A stretch of DNA of 64,000 bases from Nostoc sp. CCCryo 231-06 (GTDB lineage Bacteria > Cyanobacteriota > Cyanobacteriia > Cyanobacteriales > Nostocaceae). Below, one piece after another: positions 19,951 through 29,172 of this stretch (its first letter is position 1; each line of letters starts with the position of its first letter). The translations under genes were made by a program, and so were the position numbers. Location: positions 1 to 64,000 of the forward strand of contig JAHCSU010000096.1 of the NCBI GenBank assembly GCA_023522315.1. Direction: 5' to 3'. The notes below the pieces were generated by a model, which saw only the letters and a program-made list of their open reading frames with translations, was not told the DNA's origin and did not search any database.

Positions 19951-20607
19951 ATGACAGTTACACAACTCTCTGCTCAGGAACTTTTCCGGGCTGCTTATGA
20001 GAACCGCTACACTTGGGACAAGAATTTCCCTGGTTATACCGCAAATATTACCTTTAAGCATGATGATAAAGTGTTTACAGGCAAAGTTATCATCAGTGCC
20101 AATCTCAAAGCCGAAGTTTTAGATGTAGATGACGAGCCAGCCCAGAAGGCAATTCATGGTCAAGCATGGGAGATAGCAATTCACCGCATCCGCCGCAGCT
20201 TTGAAGACACCCACAGTGCCAATACGTTTAGCTATGGTAAAACTGACGAAACTGGTGCAGTTGAGCTTTTAATGGGTGGTAAGGCTGAGGGCGATAAATA
20301 CAAAGTCCGCAATAATGAAGTATGCCATGTTCACCGTTTAATCCACGGTACTTATGTGACCATTGACACCTTCACCAGTCACGACACCGGGGAAGGTTAC
20401 TTATCTCACAGCTATGACTCTGTGTACCATGATCCCAAGACTGGGGAACAAAAGGGCGGTAGAAGCGAATTTATCGATGAATATGAAAAAGTTGGTGACT
20501 ATTTCATCCTAAATCGTCGGGAGATTCGCACCGAGACAGCAGGACAAGTTTCTATTCAAGAATTTATCTTTTCTGATATTAAATTGTTGGAACCTGTTGC
20601 TGCTTAA
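19951..20607 (+). CDS. DUF3386 family protein
   Basis: AQELFRAAYENRYTWDKNFPGYTANI... Confidence 0.8.
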   Translation: MTVTQLSAQELFRAAYENRYTWDKNFPGYTANITFKHDDKVFTGKVIISANLKAEVLDVDDEPAQKAIHGQAWEIAIHRIRRSFEDTHSANTFSYGKTDETGAVELLMGGKAEGDKYKVRNNEVCHVHRLIHGTYVTIDTFTSHDTGEGYLSHSYDSVYHDPKTGEQKGGRSEFIDEYEKVGDYFILNRREIRTETAGQVSIQEFIFSDIKLLEPVAA

Positions 20608-20869
20608 GCTGCATTTTGTAATCTAAAAATTAGCGTGGGCGCAGCCTACGCTTTTTTTTCACATTGACTAATAACAATCAACTGTTATAGTGAAGTTACC
20701 TGTAGGCTTGTGGTTTTTTTCCTATCCATATAACTGCCAATTATCCTCTCAGAAAGTTAAATTTTTTACTGCCAGATATTGAGGTTGATATAGTCAAATA
20801 AATGACTGATCAACTACATAAATTATCTCCTAAATAACTCAGAAAGCTAATAGGTTATCAAGTTTAAAA

Positions 20870-21097
20870 TTAATCTTGGTTTAAACCACAACCCAAACAT
20901 CGCATACAAACAAAGAAAGCCGCTAAAACTGAGATTATCTCAAATAGCAATTGAAATGACAAAGGAGCTAGAGCAAATCCCCAAACCAGAACAATTGTTC
21001 CAACTACCATAGCCGCAATGCGATGAATTTCCTCCTTAGTCCTCAAAGCAAAGAAGAAAGTCCCTAACCCAATTAATAAGAAGACTAAGCTAATCAT
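20870..21097 (-). CDS. Small membrane protein, hypothetical
   Basis: Two hydrophobic stretches, MISLVFLLIGLGTFFFALRTKEEIHRIAAMVVGTIVLVWGFALAP. Confidence 0.6.
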   Translation of the reverse strand: MISLVFLLIGLGTFFFALRTKEEIHRIAAMVVGTIVLVWGFALAPLSFQLLFEIISVLAAFFVCMRCLGCGLNQD

Positions 21098-21392
21098 AAA
21101 AATATTTATTAATTTAGAAGTGAAAGTAAATCATGCAAAGCTACAATGCTGACAAAGATTGCAGATACCAATTATCTAAAATTTAGCATATAAAGATTTT
21201 ACAGCCTACGTTCAGAGACATTTGTGATTAAATATCAATACGGTTCAGTTTCAAGCGATACAGAAAGTACTAATTTCCTAGCCCTACAAACAGTAAAAAA
21301 TTCATTTTGGATGATTTAATCTGTAATTTTTATTACAACATTTGTCTTACTTGCATTAAGTATTAATGTTTGTTTAATTTGAGTTTAAATCA

Positions 21393-21470
21393 ATGGTGAG
21401 TCCTGGTTTACTGTTGTTTGTAGAATCTTTGGGCGTGGTTTTGGGTTCCAATATTGGCACAACTAGTGAT
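21393..21470 (+). pseudogene. Possible Na/Pi-cotransporter remnant
   Basis: MVSPGLLLFVESLGVVLGSNIGTTS resembles the LGVVLGANIGTT signature; reading continues into a GGGCTACGCCTACGC dispersed repeat. Confidence 0.4.
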
Positions 21471-21858
21471 GCTAGCGATGTCTATAACAACGGGCTACGC
21501 CTACGCATTTTTGCCCTGCACTACCCGTCGTCGTGCATTGGAACGGCTAATCCCTGATGAAAAAAACCAAAATCGGCAGACTAAAGAGTGTAGGCGGGGT
21601 GCTGACAGAAGTAATGGTGATTTTGAGTTATTCTGACCGACCTAATTGATTCTACTTAACTTATCAATGTTTCCTGACCTATGTCAGCATTTTTTGTTTT
21701 AAAAACCAGTTAAAAAACGCATTTTCAAGCTCCTAGCGATTTTTTGGGAATTTATCTCTGATTATTTACTCAGATAATCTCCATTTGCGGTGTACTCTCA
21801 ATATACGGTAACTATCACACTCAACCTTTGAGATAAATTACACCCAGAGGTGAATACC

Positions 21859-22515
21859 ATGAAAAATTATGCTGTTCAACAGGAATTTATATTAAGTCAA
21901 ATCACAAATAAATATTTTCAGCGCCGAGATTTCAGTGGATGTGACTTGCGTGGAATCGACCTGAAAGGAATTGATTTAAGTGGTCTTAACTTCATAGGAG
22001 CGGATTTGCGTGATGCAAATTTGTGCGGTTGTGTCCTCACTCGTGCTAATTTAAGTGGCGCAAATCTGATGCAAGCTAACCTACGTGAAGCTAATTTGTA
22101 TGAAGCATCTTTGTGCGAAGCTAATTTGATTAATGCTGATTTAACACGAGCAAATTTGTGCGGAAGTTTCTTATGGCGGGCAAAATTCACAGGTAGTAAT
22201 CTTTGGGGTGCTTCTTTATGTGATGTGGATTTGAGAGAAGCAGACTTAAGTGAAGCCAAATTAATTGAAGCATCACTGATTGAAGCTAATTTAGTTAGAG
22301 CAAATCTCACAGGAGCAAAGCTATGTGGAGCAAAATTACTAGAAGCTAATTTAACTGAGGCCAACTTAACTGGTGCAGACCTGACATGGGCAAATTTAAC
22401 CAAGGCAAACTTGAATAAGGCAAATCTTTGGGAGACAAACTTGATTTATGCCAAGCTCCGGGATACTATCATGCCTGATGGCACAATTGAGCAACCTCAG
22501 ATAGTCATTATTTAA
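21859..22515 (+). CDS. Pentapeptide-repeat protein
   Basis: Long array of A(D/N)LxxA repeats. Confidence 0.95.
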   Translation: MKNYAVQQEFILSQITNKYFQRRDFSGCDLRGIDLKGIDLSGLNFIGADLRDANLCGCVLTRANLSGANLMQANLREANLYEASLCEANLINADLTRANLCGSFLWRAKFTGSNLWGASLCDVDLREADLSEAKLIEASLIEANLVRANLTGAKLCGAKLLEANLTEANLTGADLTWANLTKANLNKANLWETNLIYAKLRDTIMPDGTIEQPQIVII

Positions 22516-22587
22516 AAGTTAAGAGTTAGGAGTTGGGAGTTGGGAGAGAAGAACTTTCTGTTTGCTCCAATGCCCCATGCTCAATTA

Positions 22588-23367
22588 CTAAAACTCACGT
22601 TGTGAGAAGATAAAAATAGCGATCGCTAGCAACATTGCACTATAAAGTAAGCCATAGCCAGCACTTGTAATCAATGCAATTGTGTCAGGTAGTGCTTGCA
22701 GACCATAAACGGCATCGTTTTTTAAATTTAATCGAGACAAATCTGGTAAGATAAGAAACAAACCCTGAGTTAGACGTTCCATACCAGGGTTGCCGCTCAG
22801 GCGACCAAGTTGTACTAAATCTTGAGTAATGTTTCCGATTAAATATACCGCAAAGGTTAAAACAGTCGCCAGTAAAGAAGCAGTGAAAACACCGAAGGTA
22901 ATAGCCACAGAGGTGATTAATGACAACTGCAAAAATAAGAAAATTGCAGCAATTAAAATGCTGGTCGTTGAATGAGAAATGCTACCAAATTGCAGAAATA
23001 ATAGATAAATTGCTGTCATCGTGGCAACAAGCACAGCTAATACTGCGGATAAACCCAAGTATTTGCCGACGATAATTTCGCTGCGACTGACAGGTTTAGC
23101 AATTAACACCAAAATAGTGCGTTTTTCAATTTCTTTATTAACCAGTCCCGTACCAATAAATATCGTCACAATTAACCCGATGGCATTCATCGCCGCCATC
23201 CCAAAGTCTAAAAAGATTTTGTTTTCAGTCGTTGCTGCAAATTCAGGAAGGACACGGAAAGCAATGGCGATTATCAGCGCATAAAAACCAATAATATATA
23301 AGATGCGATCGCGTACCACTTCCTGAAATACATTCTTTGCCAATACAAAAATTCTGTTAATAGCCAT
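22588..23367 (-). CDS. fraE: ABC-2 type permease, filament-integrity protein FraE
   Basis: ABC-2 permease of about 260 aa downstream of fraC- and fraD-like genes on the same strand. Confidence 0.75.
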   Translation of the reverse strand: MAINRIFVLAKNVFQEVVRDRILYIIGFYALIIAIAFRVLPEFAATTENKIFLDFGMAAMNAIGLIVTIFIGTGLVNKEIEKRTILVLIAKPVSRSEIIVGKYLGLSAVLAVLVATMTAIYLLFLQFGSISHSTTSILIAAIFLFLQLSLITSVAITFGVFTASLLATVLTFAVYLIGNITQDLVQLGRLSGNPGMERLTQGLFLILPDLSRLNLKNDAVYGLQALPDTIALITSAGYGLLYSAMLLAIAIFIFSQREF

Positions 23368-23369
23368 TT

Positions 23370-23412
23370 GTTATTAGTCATTGGTCATTGGTCATTGGTC
23401 ATTGGTCATTGG
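23370..23412. repeat. Heptamer tandem repeat (GGTCATT)n, STRR-like
   Basis: TTGGTCATTGGTCATTGGTCATTGGTCATTGGG. Confidence 0.85.
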
Positions 23413-24461
23413 GAGTTAGTTTTTTCCTTACTCTCCCCCAGCTGTGGAGGTGGTGTTCCACCAAAAAGTTTACTGCCGCGATCGCATTCAATTTCTGCAA
23501 CTGTAATCTTATTGTCTGAATTGATAGTTGCTGCAAGTGCTGCAATGCGACAAGATTTTTTCAAGTAATAGCCCCGTGGGTTAGAACTCGGGCCGCTCCA
23601 AATACTTAGTAAATCTAATATATATTCAGACATACTACCAGATTTAGTATTAGCTACGCGCGGTTCAACGCGCCATAGTTCTTTCTCTTCATATTTACCC
23701 AAGTTCTTTTGAATTACTCCTCTCCCTAGAGTTCCTACCCGCGGCTTCACATATTTCGGTAGCAGCCATCTCTCTACTTCCGACCAAGGTCTTTGGGCTA
23801 TTTCTTCTACCACTATTGGTTGAAGTTTCTCTAGAATTATAGCGCCGTTTTGTGGGATTTTTAGCCGTTCTTCTGTTCTGACAACAACGGTACTACTTTT
23901 AAAAGTATCTGCCTGCAAACTAGGATATTCTTGGAACCAATTATTCATCACAAAGTGAAACTGAATCCAGCAACTTAGCAGCATACTACTAGCAACTAAA
24001 ATTATGATTCTTTGGCGGTCTTCTGGTTTAGGAATTCGAGCTTTAGCATCAGTATCATTACCTTCAATAAATTCTGGTATTGCCGTAATTAGCGCTGAAA
24101 TTGTCGGCCAAAAAACGATTGTCCTTGGTGTAATAACATCCTGTTGATTTCCAAATGCAAAAACACTCACTAAGAATCCAGTTATCACTGCCCCGACTGG
24201 CATAAAAGTACCAGGAACCCTCAAAGGATCTTCAGTTGTATACCAAGCCGTGCCAGCAATTAAAAATAACCAACCGAAAAAGGCAATTATATCTTTGATA
24301 TAACCTATAGCAAAATATGAAACTACCCAAGAAAAAACACTCAAATAAATAAATGTTTGCCAAGAATAAGCTTTCGGTGGAACTAATACCTTTCTAATTC
24401 CTGCATAAAGCCCTTCAGCAAATTTAAAAACCCCAAATACATCTTTAAGTAGCGTATTCAT
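23406..24461 (-). CDS. fraD: Filament-integrity/septal-junction protein FraD
   Basis: About 350 aa with N-terminal TM helices and long extracytoplasmic part; genomic order fraC-fraD-fraE. Confidence 0.75.
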   Translation of the reverse strand: MNTLLKDVFGVFKFAEGLYAGIRKVLVPPKAYSWQTFIYLSVFSWVVSYFAIGYIKDIIAFFGWLFLIAGTAWYTTEDPLRVPGTFMPVGAVITGFLVSVFAFGNQQDVITPRTIVFWPTISALITAIPEFIEGNDTDAKARIPKPEDRQRIIILVASSMLLSCWIQFHFVMNNWFQEYPSLQADTFKSSTVVVRTEERLKIPQNGAIILEKLQPIVVEEIAQRPWSEVERWLLPKYVKPRVGTLGRGVIQKNLGKYEEKELWRVEPRVANTKSGSMSEYILDLLSIWSGPSSNPRGYYLKKSCRIAALAATINSDNKITVAEIECDRGSKLFGGTPPPQLGESKEKTNSQ

Positions 24462-24521
24462 ATTCTTACCTCCACCTGATTAATTAATCACTAGTCTTCC
24501 TTTTAATAAAGTAAGTTTTTG

Positions 24522-25061
24522 CTATTTTGAGCGAAAGAATAAAATAATGGTTATAGCACTATAACTCAGAGAATTCGCAATTAAGGTAGTAATCAATAAA
24601 TTGGTATTTTGTAATTTAGCACTGCTAAAACTACGCCATCGCCGCCGTTGAGATGTTTGAGGTTCCTCTTCTTTTTTAGCAACTGGTTCACTCAATGATA
24701 TTAGCAATACCCTTAAAATGAAAAATTTAATTATAAAAGTAGCAAAGAAAATTATACAAGCAGTTAAAATTAATAAACTTTGTGTATTCGCTGATTTAAA
24801 ATTGTTAAAAAACATATAGTTAATTAATTCTGATTTAAACTGTATTGGCAGCATTGGTTCTACTACAAAAAATATGAACCAACCAATTACACTAGAAAAC
24901 AGATTCATAGAGATAGCATAAAAAATACTAGTTTTTTTGTCAAATTTTAGTCGATTGTGCAAAACATACGCTTCAATGGGGATGGCAATCAGTACAAATA
25001 AAAAGTCAAACAAAATTCCACCAATAGGAAAAATCCTGGGAAGCATCCAATTTTCAGGCAT
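24522..25061 (-). CDS. fraC: Filament-integrity protein FraC
   Basis: 179 aa multi-TM protein [38 protein letters not shown]; upstream of fraD/fraE. Confidence 0.75.
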   Translation of the reverse strand: MPENWMLPRIFPIGGILFDFLFVLIAIPIEAYVLHNRLKFDKKTSIFYAISMNLFSSVIGWFIFFVVEPMLPIQFKSELINYMFFNNFKSANTQSLLILTACIIFFATFIIKFFILRVLLISLSEPVAKKEEEPQTSQRRRWRSFSSAKLQNTNLLITTLIANSLSYSAITIILFFRSK

Positions 25062-25285
25062 AAATGGTCAAGGGTAAGGGTTAACTGTAGAGAGTATAAC
25101 TGGGATAGTGAGGGTGATGGTGGAAATTATCTGATTGTTTTTGCCCTTTACTATGTTGGTGTGCCAATATGATATTGTCGATATTATTTATACATTATAC
25201 GGACGCATGAGAGGAGCAGTTTCTCTACCTAAGAGTACAAGACGTTAGGTAAGATTAAAGACTGCCACTTATAGCTTTTCAAGAA

Positions 25286-26422
25286 ATGACAAGGAACGGT
25301 ATTGGTATCCGCACGGCGCAAGTGCGTCAAGAACGGCTCGTTGGTCAAATTCACGTCTACGATGGCGTGGGTAAAGGTAAGTCCCAAGCGGCTTTGGGGG
25401 TGGTTTTGCGCTCTATTGGCTTGGGGATAAATACGCCTAGCAATTCTAACCGCGTTTTACTGCTGCGGTTTTTAAAAGGGCCTGAACGTGATTATGACGA
25501 AGATGGCGCGATCGCAGCTTTGCAACGCGGGTTTCCTCATTTAATTGACCAGGTTCGCACTGGGAGAGCCGAATTTTTTGGACATGAGGAAATTACCACC
25601 TTTGACCGAGATGAGGCAATGCGGGGTTGGGATGTGGCTAAAGGCGCGATCGCTAGCGGTTTATATTCAGTTGTCGTCTTGGATGAAATTAACCCAGTTC
25701 TGGATTTGGGTTTGCTAGCAGTAGATGAAGTGGTAAAGACATTAAAATCCAAACCCCAAGAGTTGGAAATCATTGCTACCGGACGCGCCGCACCGCAAAA
25801 GTTGCTCGATATTGCAGATTTGCACTCAGAAATGAAACCTCATCACCACCCAACAGCCAAAGCCCTCTTACTTGAAGGGATTGAAATTTATACTGGTGCT
25901 GGTAAAGGCAAGTCTACTAGTGCTTTGGGCAAAGCGTTACAGGCCATTGGTAGGGGAATCAATCATCCTGGGTCTACCCGTGTGTTGATTATGCAGTGGC
26001 TGAAAGGTGGTACTGGCTATACAGAAGACGCAGCGATCGCCGCCTTGCAGCAGTCATATCCAGAAGTGGTGGATCATCAACGCTGTGGTGGAGATGCGAT
26101 CGTCTGGCGAAATTCCCGACAAGAATTAGACTACGTAGAAGCCGAAAGGGGTTGGGAAATTGCGAAAGTTGCGATCGCCTCTGGATTGTATAAAACTATT
26201 ATTCTCGATGAACTTAATCCCACCGTTGACTTAGAACTACTCCCCGTTGAACCCATTGTCCAAGCTTTACTCCGCAAACCCCGCGACACCGAAATTATTA
26301 TTACTGGTCGCTGCCAAAATCCACCAGCATACTTCGATTTAGCTAGCGTCCACTCAGAGGTTTATTGCCACAAACACTATGCAAATCAAGGTGTAGAACT
26401 TAAGCGAGGGGTAGATTTTTAG
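25286..26422 (+). CDS. P-loop cob(I)yrinic acid a,c-diamide adenosyltransferase-like protein with two tandem CobO/BtuR domains
   Basis: Two P-loops (VYDGVGKGKSQAALG; IYTGAGKGKSTSALG), two VVLDEINPVLDLGLL / IILDELNPTVDLELL blocks. Confidence 0.85.
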   Translation: MTRNGIGIRTAQVRQERLVGQIHVYDGVGKGKSQAALGVVLRSIGLGINTPSNSNRVLLLRFLKGPERDYDEDGAIAALQRGFPHLIDQVRTGRAEFFGHEEITTFDRDEAMRGWDVAKGAIASGLYSVVVLDEINPVLDLGLLAVDEVVKTLKSKPQELEIIATGRAAPQKLLDIADLHSEMKPHHHPTAKALLLEGIEIYTGAGKGKSTSALGKALQAIGRGINHPGSTRVLIMQWLKGGTGYTEDAAIAALQQSYPEVVDHQRCGGDAIVWRNSRQELDYVEAERGWEIAKVAIASGLYKTIILDELNPTVDLELLPVEPIVQALLRKPRDTEIIITGRCQNPPAYFDLASVHSEVYCHKHYANQGVELKRGVDF

Positions 26423-26511
26423 GCGTTGCTGATTAGTTGATATGCTAGATTTTCTAGAAATACAACAAATTTGTTTACCAAAATGGTAAATTTATATTAG
26501 TCTAGTAACGC

Positions 26512-26841
26512 ATGGAAATCACCTTCGCTGACCGCAAACTGCAAAACCTATGCCAACAACAAGACTTAGCGCAAAGAAAATTGGGTGCAAACTGTGCCAA
26601 GAAATTGATAGCCCGATTGGCTGATCTTGCAGCTGTTAGCTGTGTCAAGGAATTATTTGCAGGTCGTCCTCATCCCTTAAAAGGAGATCGTGCAGGTGAA
26701 TTTGCAGTAGACCTAGAAGGTGGTAAACGACTTGTATTTAAGCCAGCTAACGACCCCATCCCCCTTACCGAGGATGAAAGCATTGATTGGTCAAAAGTTA
26801 CTGCTGTTTGTATTGTTTTCATTGGAGATTACCATGACTAA
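26512..26841 (+). CDS. HigB/RelE-like toxin
   Basis: MEITFADRKLQNLCQQ...HPLKGDRAGEFAVDLEGGKRLVFKPAN; overlaps the downstream antitoxin gene. Confidence 0.8.
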   Translation: MEITFADRKLQNLCQQQDLAQRKLGANCAKKLIARLADLAAVSCVKELFAGRPHPLKGDRAGEFAVDLEGGKRLVFKPANDPIPLTEDESIDWSKVTAVCIVFIGDYHD

Positions 26842-27940
26842 GACAACCCGGCCATTCACTCCAGATTGGGTATCTCCTCCCGGTGATACCATTGCTGATT
26901 TCTTAGAAGAGCGTGATTGGACACAAGTACAGTTAGCAGAGCGATTAGGCTACACCACAAAACATATCAGCCTACTGATCAACGGCAAAGCACCCATCAA
27001 TGAAGAAACAGCCCTGAAGCTAGAACGAGTTTTAGGGAGTACAACAGCATTTTGGCTCAATCGTGAAGCCCAATATCGGGCAGGTTTAGTACGGATAGAA
27101 GAAGAAAACCGCTTAAAGGAGTGGACACCCTGGTTAGATCAGTTACCAGTCAAAGAATTGATGAACCAAGGTGTAATTCCTAAGTGCCGTTTAATTGACA
27201 AGAATAAGCCTGGTTTAGTAAAAAACTTACTGCAATTTTTCGGTGTTGCCTCGCCGGAAGATTGGCAGAATTATTATGCAGGTATGGAAGTTGCTTTTCG
27301 TCGTACACGCGAAGAGCAAAGTGATGTTGGTGCTATTTCCACTTGGTTACGGTTGGGCGAAATAAGAGCAGAACAACTAGAGTGTCCCAAGTACAGTAAA
27401 TCAAAATTTGAAAAGGCTGTGCGGCAAATTCGCACTTTGACAGTGTTACCGTCAGAAGAGTTTGAACCACAGATGCAAAAGTTGTGTTGGGAAGCAGGGG
27501 TTGTGCTTGTTTTAATACCATCAATCAAGAAAGCGCACGTCAGTGGTGTCGCACGGTGGTTAAATCCGCATAAGGCACTGATTCAACTTTCGCTTTACGG
27601 TAAAACCAATGACCGCTTCTGGTTTAATTTTTTCCATGAAGCAGCACATATTTTGCTACATGATAAAGAAAATATTTTTCTTGATGAATGGAATAGTGGG
27701 GAAAGTTTGAAATCGGAGCAGGAACGCCAAGCAGACAAATGGTCGCGGGAATTTTTGCTCCCACCTGAGTATGAGGGGAAATTAACGGAGCTTAAATCTG
27801 AAACTGATGTGATTCATTTTGCGGAACGTATCAGTATTCATCCTGGTATTGTTGTAGGTCGGCTGCAACATGATCATCTAATTGATCAGTCTTGGATGAA
27901 TGGTTTAAAAGTAAATTTACATTTTCAAGGCATAGAATAA
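26834..27940 (+). CDS. HigA-like XRE antitoxin fused to an ImmA/IrrE-type zinc metallopeptidase domain
   Basis: XRE HTH WTQVQLAERLGYTTKHISLLINGKAPI; FFHEAAHILLH HExxH motif; start ATG at 26834. Confidence 0.85.
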   Translation: MTKTTRPFTPDWVSPPGDTIADFLEERDWTQVQLAERLGYTTKHISLLINGKAPINEETALKLERVLGSTTAFWLNREAQYRAGLVRIEEENRLKEWTPWLDQLPVKELMNQGVIPKCRLIDKNKPGLVKNLLQFFGVASPEDWQNYYAGMEVAFRRTREEQSDVGAISTWLRLGEIRAEQLECPKYSKSKFEKAVRQIRTLTVLPSEEFEPQMQKLCWEAGVVLVLIPSIKKAHVSGVARWLNPHKALIQLSLYGKTNDRFWFNFFHEAAHILLHDKENIFLDEWNSGESLKSEQERQADKWSREFLLPPEYEGKLTELKSETDVIHFAERISIHPGIVVGRLQHDHLIDQSWMNGLKVNLHFQGIE

Positions 27941-27948
27941 GTAGACGA

Positions 27949-28055
27949 TATAGCGGTTCCTATTCACATGCGGTACAACATTATATTGCGAAGTGTAAGG
28001 GCACGGCAGTGCCGTGCCCCTACGGGTGTACCTCACGTAAACGAGAAACGTTATA
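27949..28055. mobile_element. MITE-like element, TIR TATAGCGGTTCC (copy B)
   Basis: Same layout as 9407-9508, including the GGGCACGGCAGTGCCGTGCCCCTACGGGTGTAC core. Confidence 0.8.
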
Positions 28056-28203
28056 ATACAAACCGATACGTTGAAAATAGTGTGGAAATGTGTGAACTTT
28101 GGTGCGCTAGTAGTTTGTCAAGGCAACTCTTTTTTCTCTAACTCTGTGACCTCTGCACCTCTGTGGTTCGTTCTTTACCCTTCAAACTTCAGTTGAGAGA
28201 CTA

Positions 28204-29172
28204 CTAACGGCAATTTTTACTTTTGGGTAATACAATATTTTGCACAAAGCGATCGCGTCCTGCTGCCTTTGCTTGATACAATGCCCGATCTGCGGCGGAA
28301 ATCATTTCTTCCAAGTCAGAATCTGGCTGAGGAATTTCTGTCGTAAACCCGGCACTCAGGGTTACATAAGGACTAACTTGGGAATTTTTATGAGGAATTG
28401 CTAGTGTGCGGACAGCATGGCAAATGTTGTCGGCAACATGAGCCGCCCCCTCGGTATCTGTGTTAGGTAAAATCACAGCAAATTCTTCCCCACCATAACG
28501 GGCAACTAAATCTCCGGGACGTTTAATAATATCTTTGATAGCTTTAGCAATTTCTTGAAGACAGCGATCGCCTACCCGATGACCATAGGTATCGTTATAT
28601 AATTTAAAGAAATCAACATCGCAAATAATCAGGGAAAGGGGGCATTTATCCCGTTTCATGCGCTGCCATTCTTGGTTAAAATACTCTTCAAACCGTCGGC
28701 GGTTAGCTATTTGAGTTAATCCATCGATAGTAGCTAATCGCTGCAATTCCACATTAACGGCTTCCAGCTTTTGCTGTAACTGAGATTGCTGAATCAAGCG
28801 TTTTACCCGTTGTCGCAAAACTGGCCAGTGGACAGGTTTGGTAATATAGTCCATTGCCCCCACTTCAAATGCACGGTCAACTGACTCTTGATCTTCAAGT
28901 CCTGTAATCATTAAAATTGGAGTATGCTTATTATGATCAAGAAGATCCAATTGAGTGCAACACTCAAACCCATCCATATCTGGCATTAGGGCATCAAGGA
29001 GTACTATATCAGGATGCAATTGCTTAAAAATTTTTATTGCCTCTATGCCATTTTGAGCTTCCGCTATTTGATAGCCTTCCCGCTCCAAGAAATGCCGCAG
29101 TATCAGGCGGATAAAAGGTTCATCATCAACAATTAGAACTAAAGATTGGCTTTCTTGAGCATCAGCTTTCAT
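28204..29172 (-). CDS. PleD-like response regulator (REC-GGDEF diguanylate cyclase)
   Basis: [16 protein letters not shown] and [15 protein letters not shown]. Confidence 0.95.
   Translation of the reverse strand: MKADAQESQSLVLIVDDEPFIRLILRHFLEREGYQIAEAQNGIEAIKIFKQLHPDIVLLDALMPDMDGFECCTQLDLLDHNKHTPILMITGLEDQESVDRAFEVGAMDYITKPVHWPVLRQRVKRLIQQSQLQQKLEAVNVELQRLATIDGLTQIANRRRFEEYFNQEWQRMKRDKCPLSLIICDVDFFKLYNDTYGHRVGDRCLQEIAKAIKDIIKRPGDLVARYGGEEFAVILPNTDTEGAAHVADNICHAVRTLAIPHKNSQVSPYVTLSAGFTTEIPQPDSDLEEMISAADRALYQAKAAGRDRFVQNIVLPKSKNCR

Noticed and set aside
21454-21636. 60-aa + ORF
   Set aside because: Overlaps the Na/Pi-like relic and a dispersed repeat; no coherent product.
21918-22403. - strand ORF of 161 aa
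   Set aside because: Antisense to the pentapeptide repeat protein; periodic composition explains openness.
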